Source: Actinopolymorpha alba DSM 45243 (GTDB lineage Bacteria > Actinomycetota > Actinomycetes > Propionibacteriales > Actinopolymorphaceae). Taken from it: a DNA stretch of 63,096 nt. Position numbers and translations under genes: made by a program. The stretch is taken from positions 1 to 63,096 of the forward strand of contig NZ_KB892772.1 in assembly GCF_000373925.1 (NCBI RefSeq), written 5' to 3'. Positions 25,867 to 35,625 of the stretch are shown piece after piece (position 1 is the first letter of the stretch; each line of letters starts with the position of its first letter). The notes beneath the pieces are model-generated. The model saw nothing but the letters and a program-made list of their open reading frames with translations. It did no database searches and was not told the origin of the DNA.

Positions 25867-26265
25867 TTACGTAACGCGGCGGCCGAGAAAAGCCGATATG
25901 TACACCCAACGCCCGAAGACGCAGACAGGCCGCGTCGAGCTGTCACGGGCTGGGATTCCGGCCACACATCTTACGCTGCGGAAATGCGCGAGTGTCGCTG
26001 CCGGCCGACTCGGCGCGACACATCCGCGTTCACGGTTTTCCCGCGAGTCAGCCTCACATGTATTGGCCGGTCGCTTCGCTTCAACGGTGCTCGCTGTCTT
26101 AGATATCATCGCTGACATCACATTGGCCACATTGATGACCACGCCATGCTCAAATGGCTCACGGTTATACCGGGCCAAAACCAGACTGCGCCGTTCGCCC
26201 AAAGCGCGCGCGATCGCATTCAATGCTTCGTCTTCTCCAGCGAAATCCCGACTCATCACGATCAC
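25867..26265 (-). CDS. Possible hypothetical protein, weakly supported
   Basis: 132 residues from an ATG at 26265. The first 50 residues (SRDFAGEDEALNAIARALGE, then EHGVVINVANV) look protein-like; the rest does not. The GC content is lower than that of neighbouring genes. It may be a fragment. Confidence 0.25.
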   Translation of the reverse strand: MIVMSRDFAGEDEALNAIARALGERRSLVLARYNREPFEHGVVINVANVMSAMISKTASTVEAKRPANTCEADSRENRERGCVAPSRPAATLAHFRSVRCVAGIPARDSSTRPVCVFGRWVYISAFLGRRVT

Positions 26266-26462
26266 GTCTTCACCGGCGATCGGGCAACCGCACCGTTAGT
26301 TCAATGTGGTCAGGCATAGTTTGGCACCTTCCCGACCAGAATCGCATGTCCCGACGTCCCATTCCCAAGTGTGCGCCCCGCAGCGGCTGACTTGCTCGCT
26401 CAGGGATCGTCCGTCCGTGACGCTGGCCGGTGGCTGGGCCATCCCCTAGCGCGCCTCGCCGC

Positions 26463-26990
26463 TCACCGCGACAGCGGCCTGATCATCTCCTGGCTTATCG
26501 CTGAGGGGTCCTCGGCCGCCATCTCGGCCTGCGCCGCTTGGCCAGCAGCGGTGGTGAGGATGTCGGGGGCGGGTACGGTGTTGGCGGCATCTGCGGCTAG
26601 GGCCATGGCCGCCTCGGCGAGCGGGACATTGGTGGCCGACGGGACGACCAGCAGTTCGATGTTGTAGCGGTTGTCCCAGCTGGCTGTGAGCAGATTGCTC
26701 GGCTGGGTCGTGAACCAGCCGAGCCGGATCAGCCGGCCTGCGACGCGGAGCCGAGGAGGTCGGGCATCCCAACCGCTGAGGCCAAGCATGATGCACGTAA
26801 CGGGGCCCCCGCGACGGTCGTCGATGGCGAGGATCAGCCCGGGCAGTTCTTCGATCGGATCGGTTGACCGCGGCCACCAGGCGCCGTGGAGCACGGCGCT
26901 GCGCGACAGGCTCGGACCCCATCGCAGGCGGGGTGCCAACGGCGCTGGCGCCCGGGTCATGGGCCTACGGTCGCCAGCAGCAGAAGTCAC
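26463..26990 (-). CDS. DUF5994 family protein
   Basis: 175 residues from the GTG at 26990, 4 bases after AAGGAG. It has the family layout: LRWGPSLSRSAVLHGAWWPR, ELPGLILAID, and a WDARPPRLRVAGRLIRLG core. Members are small soluble actinobacterial proteins of unknown function, often in several copies near stress genes. A broken relative lies at 25375-25560. Confidence 0.8.
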   Translation of the reverse strand: MTSAAGDRRPMTRAPAPLAPRLRWGPSLSRSAVLHGAWWPRSTDPIEELPGLILAIDDRRGGPVTCIMLGLSGWDARPPRLRVAGRLIRLGWFTTQPSNLLTASWDNRYNIELLVVPSATNVPLAEAAMALAADAANTVPAPDILTTAAGQAAQAEMAAEDPSAISQEMIRPLSR

Positions 26991-27575
26991 GGGGCTCCTT
27001 CGCCAGGGCCACACACAGCGGCCGGGTATCGGTTCGGACCGGGCGGGTTAATGCACGAGTACGCAGCCGGAACCTGTGCGGCGTCTTCGGTGCGTGGACC
27101 TGTTGCAGACCTAACACAGGACCCTGCGGTGGGATGGCGGGCTATCTGACGGCGGTAGGCGATCGGTTCCAGATGCAGTGACCCTACGCCGGCAAACTTC
27201 CGGAAAGCCAGCGTTCCCGGACGTGGGCTTTTCGCGGGGCTCCGCAAGCTCTGCACAAATAGGACGACCTTGGCCTGGCCATCCGTGCCGCGAGGATGAG
27301 GTCGACATCAAGGCCCACCGACAACCGCCTCATCTGGCCACCGAGTGGACATCAGGTGCCGACCCGTTCGGCCAGAAAGTCTTCCCGGTCCGGTGGCCTA
27401 CGGCTTGCATCGGGCACCTGGATCGCCGGATCCTCGCCGGCAACGGTGCCGGCCTGGGCGTCTTAACCTAGACTGCCCGGGCGGCGTACCGGGTGTGCGG
27501 CAACGTCTGGTTGCTGTCCGCTCGCGGGTGGGGGCTGCGTTGTGTAAGCGACCCGACCGCTCAAGGACAGCAGGT
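26991..27575. other. Intergenic stretch before the kinase gene
   Basis: About 585 bases between divergently oriented genes. No coding frame is convincing. It must hold the promoters of the DUF5994 gene and of the kinase gene. Confidence 0.4.
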
Positions 27576-29405
27576 ATGAGTCCCAGCCACCGCACCGAGT
27601 CCGGCTCCCCCAGCAACCCCGAGGGCATCGTCGGGGCGCGGCTCCTGGGTGGCCGATACGCCCTCGGCGAGGAGCTCGGCCGCGGTGGGATGGCCGTGGT
27701 GTGGACCGGCACCGACCAGCGCTTGGGCCGGACTGTGGCGGTGAAGACGCTGCGCACCGAAGTGGCGACCGACCAGACGGTCCAGGCCAGGTTCCGCCGG
27801 GAGGCACAGTCGGTGGCGGCCCTCAACCACCCCTCGGTCGTCGCGGTCTACGATACCGGCGAGGAGGTCCTCGACGGCGTGTCGGTGCCCTACATCGTCA
27901 TGGAGTATGTCGAGGGCCGCACGCTGCGCGACGTGCTTGGCGAAGGTCCGCGCATGCCACCCGACCGGGCTCTGGCCATTGTCGGTGACGTCCTGGACGC
28001 ACTGGAGTACAGCCACCGGGCTGGCATCATCCACCGTGACATCAAGCCGGCGAACGTCATGCTCATCCCCGCCGGCAAGGCCAAGGTCATGGACTTCGGC
28101 ATCGCCCGCGCCATGGCCGACGCGTCAGCGAAGCTCACCCAGACCGCCGCCGTGGTCGGCACCGCACAGTACCTTTCGCCCGAACAGGCCCGCAGTGAGC
28201 CCGTCGACGCCCGCAGTGACATCTACTCCACAGGCTGCCTGCTCTATGAGCTTCTCACCGGCCGCCCGCCGTTCCTCGGGGACCCGCTGTCGGTGGTCTA
28301 CCAGCACGTTCAGGAGGAGCCACAGCCGCCGTCCACGCTCGAACCCCAGGTGTCGACCGAGGCCGAACGCATCACCCTCACGGCATTACGGAAGGACCCC
28401 CTCGACCGCTACCAGAGCGCGTCACAGATGCGGGCCGACATCGACCGGGCCCTGACCGGCCAGAGCGTGGCCACCGCGCCCCAGCCGCAGGAAGCGACGA
28501 CAACTCCGAACGCGCCGACCGGCACGATGCCACCGCCGACCGTCACGATGCCGCCGCCCACCCACGACGGACCACAAAGGGGCGGCGCTGAACCCCACCA
28601 CGGTCGGAATCGGCGCCAGATGCGGTGGTACGCGCTCGCCGTCGTGCTGCTCGTCGCGCTCGGGGCCGCGGCTGTCGCTGGTTACCGGATGTTCAAGACG
28701 GACACCGTGGCCGTCCCAAGACTGATCGGCACGACAACCGTCCAGGCCAAGGTGGCCCTGGACGCGCACCAGTTGGAGCTGGGCAAGACGACGAAGACGG
28801 CCAGCGAGGAGGTGCCGAAGGGGCAGATCATCGCCCAGTACCCCGCACCGGCACGCTCAGCCGCGCTCGGCAGCGCGGTCGATGTCACAGTCTCCACCGG
28901 GAAACCCGAGGTGCGAATCCCCGAGGTGCTCGGACGACAGGTCGCCCGAGCACGGGCCACCCTCGAGACCGCCGGCTTCCGGGTCCGCGACCGAGAAGAC
29001 ACCAACTCCAGGAAACCTGAGGGCGTGGTGACGCGGGTCGACCCGCCGGGAGGTTCCGTCGTTCCCAAAGGCTCACTGGTGACGCTGTACCACTCCACTG
29101 GCCTGATCAAGGTGCCCGACGTCCAGTACAAGGACGAGGCCGAGGCGCAGGCGATCCTCATGGCGGCCGGCTTCAAGGTCAACAAGATCCCGCAGGAGAA
29201 CGCCGACGCGGATCCCGGCACCGTGACCGTTCAGATCCCCGAACCCGGCACGCGCAGGTCGCCCGGCACCAACGTGAGCATCGTGATCGCGCGCAAGCCC
29301 AAACCGACACCCACGCCGCAGCACACACCCACGCCAACACCCAGTCCCTCACCGACAGACCCGGGGCTACCGCCCCTGCCCCTGCCCCTGCCCCTGCCGT
29401 TCTGA
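27576..29405 (+). CDS. PknB-type Ser/Thr protein kinase with three PASTA repeats
   Basis: 609 residues from the ATG at 27576 (AAGGA upstream). The kinase domain shows LGRGGMAVVW, VAVKTL with Lys57, HRDIKPANV with Asp155, DFG and GTAQYLSPEQ. After a linker with two MPPPT repeats, one membrane span (YALAVVLLVALGAAAVAGY) leads to three extracellular PASTA repeats (DTVAVPRLIG, VRIPEVLG, IKVPDVQY), which in relatives sense muropeptides. The tail is an unusual Thr/Pro- then Pro/Leu-rich stretch. It stands alone rather than in the usual division-gene operon, so it is an accessory kinase. Confidence 0.93.
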   Translation: MSPSHRTESGSPSNPEGIVGARLLGGRYALGEELGRGGMAVVWTGTDQRLGRTVAVKTLRTEVATDQTVQARFRREAQSVAALNHPSVVAVYDTGEEVLDGVSVPYIVMEYVEGRTLRDVLGEGPRMPPDRALAIVGDVLDALEYSHRAGIIHRDIKPANVMLIPAGKAKVMDFGIARAMADASAKLTQTAAVVGTAQYLSPEQARSEPVDARSDIYSTGCLLYELLTGRPPFLGDPLSVVYQHVQEEPQPPSTLEPQVSTEAERITLTALRKDPLDRYQSASQMRADIDRALTGQSVATAPQPQEATTTPNAPTGTMPPPTVTMPPPTHDGPQRGGAEPHHGRNRRQMRWYALAVVLLVALGAAAVAGYRMFKTDTVAVPRLIGTTTVQAKVALDAHQLELGKTTKTASEEVPKGQIIAQYPAPARSAALGSAVDVTVSTGKPEVRIPEVLGRQVARARATLETAGFRVRDREDTNSRKPEGVVTRVDPPGGSVVPKGSLVTLYHSTGLIKVPDVQYKDEAEAQAILMAAGFKVNKIPQENADADPGTVTVQIPEPGTRRSPGTNVSIVIARKPKPTPTPQHTPTPTPSPSPTDPGLPPLPLPLPLPF

Positions 29406-29467
29406 CGGCTCCCAGCCATCGAGTTCAGGTGCTGGCCCGATGTGCGCCGGCCTGATTGTGCGGCGTG

Positions 29468-30385
29468 CTAATAATCCGCGGCGAAGTCGGCGAGCAGCTC
29501 GGCGATGTCCTCGTGGACGCCGCGTATCATTGCGGGATTGCGGGTCCGGTAGTAAGGGATCGCGATCATCTCCAGCGACAGGACCCAACCGCGAGCGCGC
29601 GCCCAGGTGTCCTGGTCGACCTCCATCGCCTCGCGGAAGGCTCGCCGCGAGTCACCGGTGAACAGGTACCACGCGGCCAGGAGATCGGCTGCCGGGTCGG
29701 CGGCCCACGCGGTGCCGAAGTCGATGACCGCGGACAGTTTGCCGCCGGCCACCAGCACGTTGCCTGGCATCAGATCTCCGTGGATCCATCTGGGCGGACC
29801 GGCAAAGGTGTCCGCCGCGAGCGACGCCTCCCAGGCGGCGAGCACGAGTCCGGTATCGAACTCGTCCCGCAACTCCTCCAGCGCCTCCCGGAAGAGCGCG
29901 TCACGCGGCGCGAGCGGTGTACCCCGGGCAAACGGGTCGTCCGGTGGGACCGGAGCCCCGCTCGTGTCGACCTCCTGCAGGCAGCGCACAAAGCCGGCAA
30001 GCTCCTTCGCCACGGCCACCGGGTCGGCAAGCTGATCCAGCTGATAAGCCTCGCCCTCCAGCCACCGGTACACACCCCACGTGAAGGGATAGTCCGCGCC
30101 GGGCCTCCCGAGGGCCAGCGGCTCGGGAATGGCCAGTGGTAGGTGAGGGGCAAGTCGCGGCATCCAGGCCAGGTCTTTCTCCACCTGGCCCTGTGTCGAT
30201 GCGGTGCGAGGCAACCGGACCGCCAGGTCGGAGCCGACCCGAAACGTCACGTTGTCCGTGCCCGACGAGGCCACGACACGGACCGGAAGCCCGGCCCACT
30301 TCGGGAACTGCTCGGCCAAAAGGCGCGCCACCAGGGACGCGTCGATGTCCACTTCATCATCGTGCAGCTTGGCGACCTCAGACAC
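29468..30385 (-). CDS. Aminoglycoside phosphotransferase (APH) family protein
   Basis: 305 residues from the GTG at 30385, 10 bases after GGGAGG; a GTG at 30403 is possible. The APH catalytic loop WIHGDLMPGNVL and the metal-binding VIDFGTAWAADPA are intact, as are the ATP-site residues FRVGSDLAVRLPR. Such enzymes phosphorylate aminoglycosides, macrolides or small metabolites; resistance cannot be claimed from sequence. It is convergent with the kinase gene. Confidence 0.85.
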   Translation of the reverse strand: MSEVAKLHDDEVDIDASLVARLLAEQFPKWAGLPVRVVASSGTDNVTFRVGSDLAVRLPRTASTQGQVEKDLAWMPRLAPHLPLAIPEPLALGRPGADYPFTWGVYRWLEGEAYQLDQLADPVAVAKELAGFVRCLQEVDTSGAPVPPDDPFARGTPLAPRDALFREALEELRDEFDTGLVLAAWEASLAADTFAGPPRWIHGDLMPGNVLVAGGKLSAVIDFGTAWAADPAADLLAAWYLFTGDSRRAFREAMEVDQDTWARARGWVLSLEMIAIPYYRTRNPAMIRGVHEDIAELLADFAADY

Positions 30386-30595
30386 GGCAACGGAGCCTCC
30401 CACGCCCCTTGCCGAGGGTCAACGCACTTTCGTCAGCTCACAAATCCCACGGAGCAGCTCGCTCCGAAAGACGTCCGTGGCCGCCGGATGACCCCTTTCG
30501 AGCCCCGGCGTGGGCATCGTGGCGGCCCGTGTCGAGGGTGACCGCTTGGGTGCCGCTATCGCTGCGGGGCCCTGGAATCAGTCACCTGGGGGCCG

Positions 30596-31540
30596 CTACC
30601 CGGGTTGAGGTTTGTCGTTCATGGCGAGGAGGGCGAACCCTGCGACGACCATGAGCCCGTCGACGGCGAGCGGGCCGATCGCGGCGTTGATGGCGTCCTC
30701 GCCGTACCGGGTTAACAGGCCGGTCATGTGCCGGTAGGACATGATGGCCGCGACCGCGGCGACGAGTCCGGTGCCACCGAAGCGAGCCAGGCCCCACCAG
30801 AATCCGGATCGGCGCCACTCCGGGCGGCTCATGCACTCAACAGCGAGTAGCAACGCCACTGGAACGAAGGCCCCGGCAATGCGCGGCCCCGGCGCGGGTT
30901 GAGCATGGGCGACGTTCGCCGCGATCGATGCTCCGATGCCGAGCAGGAATGCCGACCAGACCACCAGTCGGGCGCCACGCGGCTGCCAGCGTACGGATGC
31001 CGCGGCACCGTTGGGTGATGATGCCCGGGTGCCAATGGTCTGCCGGACAGCAGATGAGGTTGGCGCCGGCACCTTCGCCGACACATCACCGGCCGCTGCT
31101 GATGGCTGGTCCTGGCGCCGCTCGACTGGCGTGGCCGTCACCCCTGTGACGGCCGACGACTCCAACGGCAGGTCATTCGACTGTCGTTCGGTTGCCGCGC
31201 CGGCGGCCAAGCTCGGCCGATCTCCGGTATCGCCAGCTTGGGCAGGAGAGTCACTCTTTGGTCGTTCGGCAATCCGAACCCTGTTGACCTGCGATCGTTC
31301 AGAAGTTGGCAAGATTGCCGAAGGCTGTTCCGCTCGTACCTCTGCGATCCGGTCTCGCCCCCAGCGCTCTCCCCGGTCGAATATGGCGCCGAGCGTCTTA
31401 CCCGTGAGCGGAAACTCACTGTCGAGGCTCTGCCGGAAGGCCTGCCGTGCCTCCTCCTGCAATGCCGCGGCACTGCGACCCTTCCGCCTGGCTGCCGCCG
31501 TCGTCGCCATCGTGGATGCCGTCATCGTGGTTGCCGTCAT
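30596..31540 (-). CDS. DUF2637 membrane protein of integrative/conjugative elements
   Basis: 314 residues. The N-terminal 180 residues are low-complexity Ala/Thr/Ser-rich and charged. The C-terminal DUF2637 domain has about four membrane segments with SIAANVAHAQPAPGPRI, LLLAVECMSRPEW and AINAAIGPLAVDGLMVVA. The family is typical of actinomycete plasmids and integrated elements, next to replication and transfer genes, which are absent here; it is likely a survivor of a decayed element. Confidence 0.82.
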   Translation of the reverse strand: MTATTMTASTMATTAAARRKGRSAAALQEEARQAFRQSLDSEFPLTGKTLGAIFDRGERWGRDRIAEVRAEQPSAILPTSERSQVNRVRIAERPKSDSPAQAGDTGDRPSLAAGAATERQSNDLPLESSAVTGVTATPVERRQDQPSAAAGDVSAKVPAPTSSAVRQTIGTRASSPNGAAASVRWQPRGARLVVWSAFLLGIGASIAANVAHAQPAPGPRIAGAFVPVALLLAVECMSRPEWRRSGFWWGLARFGGTGLVAAVAAIMSYRHMTGLLTRYGEDAINAAIGPLAVDGLMVVAGFALLAMNDKPQPG

Positions 31541-31874
31541 CGGGCCGCGTACCCCTCCTTGATGATCGTTTAGCGTGCGTCACGCACCCGGCATCGAAGC
31601 CAAGTGTGGCGAGCATCATGTCGCGAACCTCACTCAGGCGCCGAACAAGATCTCGCGGCACTCCTGACGCGGCAAAGCATCATGCCACCCCTCTCCGGGT
31701 GTCGCAGCGGCCGCGAGCTCACCGGCACCTTCAGCCGACGAACTTTCTCCCTTTACACCCACCTCGAGCTCACTTTGGACGACGAAGCCGCGGTCGCTCG
31801 CGGAGACCTCGCTCCGGCCCGGCCCGCCGAAACCCAGTTGCCGACTGGCCGACCCGCCGGGCAGGGTCGTCGCC

Positions 31875-32693
31875 GTGACCGACACCGCGAGCGACCCCGC
31901 CGCCCTCCTGCGCGCCTACGACGACCAGCTCCGCGTGGAGACCGCCTCGGCGGTCGCCGTCGAGCGGATCGGCCCGCTCACGTGCGCGACGTACCTCGGG
32001 GGCCGCGGCTTCATCACCTACCGCAGCCTCGACACAGACGGGCAGCGGGCCGACGAGGAGCAGGTGCGCGCCCTGGTCGACGCGGCGCTCGCGCACTTCG
32101 AGCAGGACCCCTCGATCGTGCGGGTCGAGTGGAAGACCCGCGGCCACGACCACGCCCCCGGGCTGCACGACGCCCTCGTGGCACGGGGCTTCGTTCCGGA
32201 CGAGCCCGAGTCGGTGATGGTCGGTGAGGCGCGGCTGCTGGCCTACGACGTGGACCTTCCCGCCGGGGTCGTCGTCCGACAGGTGACGGACGAGTACGAC
32301 GTGCGCGCCATGTGTGCGATGCAGGCCGAGGTCTTCGGCGACTCCCCCGAGTTCGCCGCCGAGATGCTCGAGCAGATCCTCCACCGGCTGCGCACCCGCG
32401 ACGACATGGAGATGTGGGTGGCCGAGGACCACGGCCGCATCGTCAGCGCCGGTCGGCTCGAGCCGGTCGAGGGCACGGAGTTCGCCGGGATCTGGGGCGG
32501 CGCGACCCGTCCGGAGTACCGCGGCCGGGGCATCTACCGCGCCCTGACCGCGGCCCGGGCCCGCTCGGCCCTGGCACACGGCAAGCGCTACATCAACAGC
32601 GACTCGACCGAGTTCTCCCGCCCGATCCTCGAGCGGTCCGGCCTGGTCAAGGTCTCCACCACCACGCCCTACGAGTGGCGCCGCGACCGCTGA
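31875..32693 (+). CDS. GNAT-family acetyltransferase
   Basis: 272 residues from the GTG at 31875. The C-terminal half is a GNAT domain (MEMWVAEDHGRIVSAGRLEP, then TRPEYRGRGIYRALT as CoA-binding motif A). The N-terminal half may be a second, degenerate GNAT-like domain. Its GC content is higher than that of the neighbouring element genes. The substrate is unknown. Confidence 0.82.
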   Translation: MTDTASDPAALLRAYDDQLRVETASAVAVERIGPLTCATYLGGRGFITYRSLDTDGQRADEEQVRALVDAALAHFEQDPSIVRVEWKTRGHDHAPGLHDALVARGFVPDEPESVMVGEARLLAYDVDLPAGVVVRQVTDEYDVRAMCAMQAEVFGDSPEFAAEMLEQILHRLRTRDDMEMWVAEDHGRIVSAGRLEPVEGTEFAGIWGGATRPEYRGRGIYRALTAARARSALAHGKRYINSDSTEFSRPILERSGLVKVSTTTPYEWRRDR

Positions 32694-32849
32694 CCGACCG
32701 CTGACGTCCCACCCGCTGCGCCAGGAATGCCGCGCCGCCCTCCGCAGACGTCGCGGTGGCACCTGTGTCGCTGCAGGTCGTCATCACCGACCCGTTGTCC
32801 GGTCGTGAGGCTGTTGACGAGGGCCACGCCCTGGTGACCCGCTACAAGG

Positions 32850-33263
32850 TTGGCGAAGGGTGGGCACCGGTTCCGCCGCCCGGCTCACCGGCTCAACGTT
32901 CCCCAGCTCCAGACCGAGATTGACGCGGTAGCTGGAAGGGCTGGCGACCCGACCATCTGGCTGCTTGAGGTCAAGGACCCAGCCGACGTCTTCGTTGTTC
33001 CCGAGATTGGAAGAGCTTTGGACAGCTTCTTTGTCGATGGAAAGAAGCCCGCGTATGCCAGTCAGCTACAGAGGAAATTCGACGACGACCTCGAGCCACA
33101 TGCGGCAGCGGTCGCCGAGGCGCTTGGTCTTCCGCCCGCTCCGCCGGAGAGCCCCTATGTCATCAAACCCATGTTCGTAAAACGGAGGGCCGCCCCGGCC
33201 GATTTCGTCAGTGGACCGTTTCCAATCACGTCGTTTCCCTACCTTCCTTATGCGCTGAGTTAG
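32850..33263 (+). pseudogene. C-terminal fragment of a nuclease-like protein
   Basis: From about residue 30 the frame is protein-like: WLLEVKDPADVFVVPEIGRA, FFVDGKKPAYASQLQRKFDD and a conserved-looking tail. The LEVKD motif may be the ExK end of a PD-(D/E)XK core whose first half is missing. The first 30 residues from the ATG at 32850 do not fit, so the true 5' part is lost. Confidence 0.45.
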
Positions 33264-33628
33264 GGCCTGTTCTGGGAGGGGACCCGCTGCTTGATGCGAC
33301 TTGGTTATACGCGAACGCGAGCCGCACACATGGGGGTTGAAGTGGCCGGCATTAGATCGCGGTACCTGTCGATGCCAGCCGGAGATTGTTCCACGCCGAC
33401 GTATCACTTGTACGAATGCGGTTAGCGATGCAGAGTTCCTTCACCGCTACCCAGATCGAGGATTTCCGGGTTCTTACAATGGGAGTGAAGCATCCCGGCA
33501 ACCAGGTAGTACCGTAGGCGCTCCTCAGGGCGCGAATAGACCGTGCGCCAATGATCCGAGGCGAACTCCGAATCTCACTGATCTATACTCTTCTCACGTT
33601 TCATATATCGCATGCTCGCTCCTCACAC
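33264..33628. other. Intergenic stretch, nothing recognised
   Basis: 365 bases with a moderately AT-rich patch around 33560-33640. No gene, RNA or strong repeat is seen. Confidence 0.35.
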
Positions 33629-34105
33629 CTACGCTGGGGCCTGCTCAAGGGGCGAAACCTCAAAAACACTGTCCACGATGATGGGGACGCCTTGCCTCAG
33701 CGCGGCGGCTCCAAAGACGCTCCGAGCGTGACGACCAGCCTCGCCGAAGACCTCTACCATTAGGTCGGAAAATCCGTCAAGGACGGCGTGTGGCTGCTCA
33801 AAGTCAGGGGTGCAGAGAACAAATCCCTGCGCCTTTACGACTCGTACTACACGGTTCAGTGAGCCAAGTTCGGCAGTAACAGTCGCTAAAACCTGGAGCC
33901 CCGCCTCGCGCGCCGCCGCTTGCCCTTGCTCAGTGGTGTACTCGCGCCCAAGGCGACCATGCCACGATGGTGCCGGTCCCTTGCCCGACAGAAACAGCAG
34001 ATTGCCTGTTTGCGCGGCGTTCACGTAACTGGCCGCAGGAGGGGCGGCGGACGGCAAGGTGATCCCTAGCATCTTCAGGCGGTCGTCGATCGAGTCGCGC
34101 GTCAC
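33629..34105 (-). CDS. RidA/YjgF family protein
   Basis: 158 residues from the GTG at 34105. It has the RidA core: ASYVNAAQTGNLLFLSGKGP at the start, LNRVVRVVKAQGFV in the middle and ARSVFGAAALRQGVPIIVDS at the end. RidA proteins hydrolyse reactive enamine/imine intermediates. The usual active-site Arg (near RxxVGV) is not obvious, so it may belong to a non-archetypal subgroup. It appears monocistronic. Confidence 0.83.
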   Translation of the reverse strand: MTRDSIDDRLKMLGITLPSAAPPAASYVNAAQTGNLLFLSGKGPAPSWHGRLGREYTTEQGQAAAREAGLQVLATVTAELGSLNRVVRVVKAQGFVLCTPDFEQPHAVLDGFSDLMVEVFGEAGRHARSVFGAAALRQGVPIIVDSVFEVSPLEQAPA

Positions 34106-34513
34106 GGCCGGAGACTATGCCACACGCAATTGCTCGTACCCTCGTCGGCTCTCCTGCTTGGTCTGGGGTGACTATCTCGGACTGGGATGGTGACACCTCG
34201 TTCCGATCGCTCACTCCGCCAGAATCGAGCGAAGCGAGCGCTTGAGATGGCATGACCGCAGTAAGCCGGCACGAGCCGCGCCCCTAAGGGACTTTGCAGG
34301 AATGCCTTCTCAGCGGGGGTTCATGATCTCGGTGATCCGGAGGAACCCGTCGGTGGACCGCCGCGGTCGCCGTGATCTACGGCAAGTGGAAGACGACTCT
34401 GCTGTGGGTTCTGGAGTCCGATCGGCACCGCCCAGGCGAGCCGGGCGTCTCGTGCTGTCCGTTAGAGGTCCCTATCCGGACTGTGCCGTACCCAGTCGCT
34501 AACGTCTCGGGCC
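34106..34513. other. Intergenic stretch between divergent genes
   Basis: About 400 bases with no convincing frame. It should hold the promoters of the RidA gene and of the phosphotransferase-like gene. Confidence 0.35.
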
Positions 34514-35563
34514 ATGCCACGACACCATCCTCCACCGGCAAGACCGCTGGGGCCGGACGCCGAGGGCCGGTGGGTCCGCCGCTGGACGTCACCGGAGTGG
34601 ACCCGCACCGTGGATGCATGGGTGAGCCTCCGGCTCGCCGAGCAGGACCGCCGGATCATCGACGAACCCGTCACCTACCGAGCCCGCTTATGGTCCGTGG
34701 TCCGCTGCTATCCGTCTGCCGAGGGGCTGGTGTGGTTCAAGGAGACCAATCCCGGGCATCGATTCGAGGCAGGCCTGACCGCTGCCCTGGCACGTCTCAC
34801 ACCCGCTGCCGTCGTCGCGCCGATCGCGGTAGATCGCGCCTATGGCTGGCTGCTCTCCAACGACCACGGAACGACCCTGGACCACCCGGACGTCGCTGAT
34901 CAGCCAACACGGTGCACCGTGGTCCGCGAATTGGCCCGCCTCCAATGCTCACTGCTCGGCCACCTCAAGGTTGCCGAGCACCCTGGGCTCGTCGTGCTCC
35001 CACCCAGCGCCGCGGGCGACCACGTGCGCGCTGTCGCCCGAGAATGGGCTGCGCTGCCATCGGACCATCCACTACACGCCGAGCCGGACACGCAGGAACG
35101 GGCTGCGCACGCCGCCGACGTACTAGATCGGTGCACTGCGCCCCTCAGTGACGCCGTGCCACTCGACCTGGAAATCAACGACGTCTACGCCGCGAACATC
35201 TGCGCCGACCGCTCAACCGGCACACTACAACTGCGGTTCTTCGATTTCGGCAATGCACTCTGGGGCCACCCGTTCGTCACCCTGCACGGCTTCCTCGACT
35301 CGGTGGAGGAGTGGAACGAAGCCCCATTGTCACCTTCGGACCGCGAAGCGCTCTACGACACCTACCTAACAGTGTGGCGCGAACACCTCCACGCCGACCC
35401 ACAGCTACTGCGCCGCGACCTCACCGCAACCCGAGTCCTGGTCTACGTGCACCGGCTCGTTTCATGGCTGCGTCTCGTCCCGCACGCCGATCCGACCGAA
35501 ATCCGAACCAGAGCAGAGATACCACGGCATCAGATGGCCAGCATCGCGGCACTGGCCGATTGA
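34514..35563 (+). CDS. Phosphotransferase-fold protein with altered catalytic loop
   Basis: 349 residues from the ATG at 34514. The overall plan resembles APH enzymes: an N-lobe with VVRCYPSAEGLVWFKETNPG, a hinge AYGWLLSNDHG, a catalytic-loop region LDLEINDVYAANICADR and a metal-binding LRFFDFGNALWG. The His of the usual HxDxxxxN is replaced (EINDVYAAN), while Asp and Asn remain. It may still phosphorylate a small molecule or be a pseudokinase. Confidence 0.7.
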   Translation: MPRHHPPPARPLGPDAEGRWVRRWTSPEWTRTVDAWVSLRLAEQDRRIIDEPVTYRARLWSVVRCYPSAEGLVWFKETNPGHRFEAGLTAALARLTPAAVVAPIAVDRAYGWLLSNDHGTTLDHPDVADQPTRCTVVRELARLQCSLLGHLKVAEHPGLVVLPPSAAGDHVRAVAREWAALPSDHPLHAEPDTQERAAHAADVLDRCTAPLSDAVPLDLEINDVYAANICADRSTGTLQLRFFDFGNALWGHPFVTLHGFLDSVEEWNEAPLSPSDREALYDTYLTVWREHLHADPQLLRRDLTATRVLVYVHRLVSWLRLVPHADPTEIRTRAEIPRHQMASIAALAD

Positions 35564-35625
35564 CGTTCCCTATGAGATACAGCCTGGCTGGCGTGGTCTC
35601 ACGGCAAACGAGGTTCGCTACCGGT

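Noticed and set aside
27345-27575. N-terminal extension of the PASTA kinase frame
   Set aside because: The extra residues are not protein-like and the ATG at 27576 has a ribosome site next to the conserved kinase start.
29290-29405. Pro/Leu repeat at the end of the kinase gene as a frameshift artefact
   Set aside because: The frame stays open and regular (PTPTP, then PLPLPLP) up to the stop, so it is kept as a real low-complexity tail.
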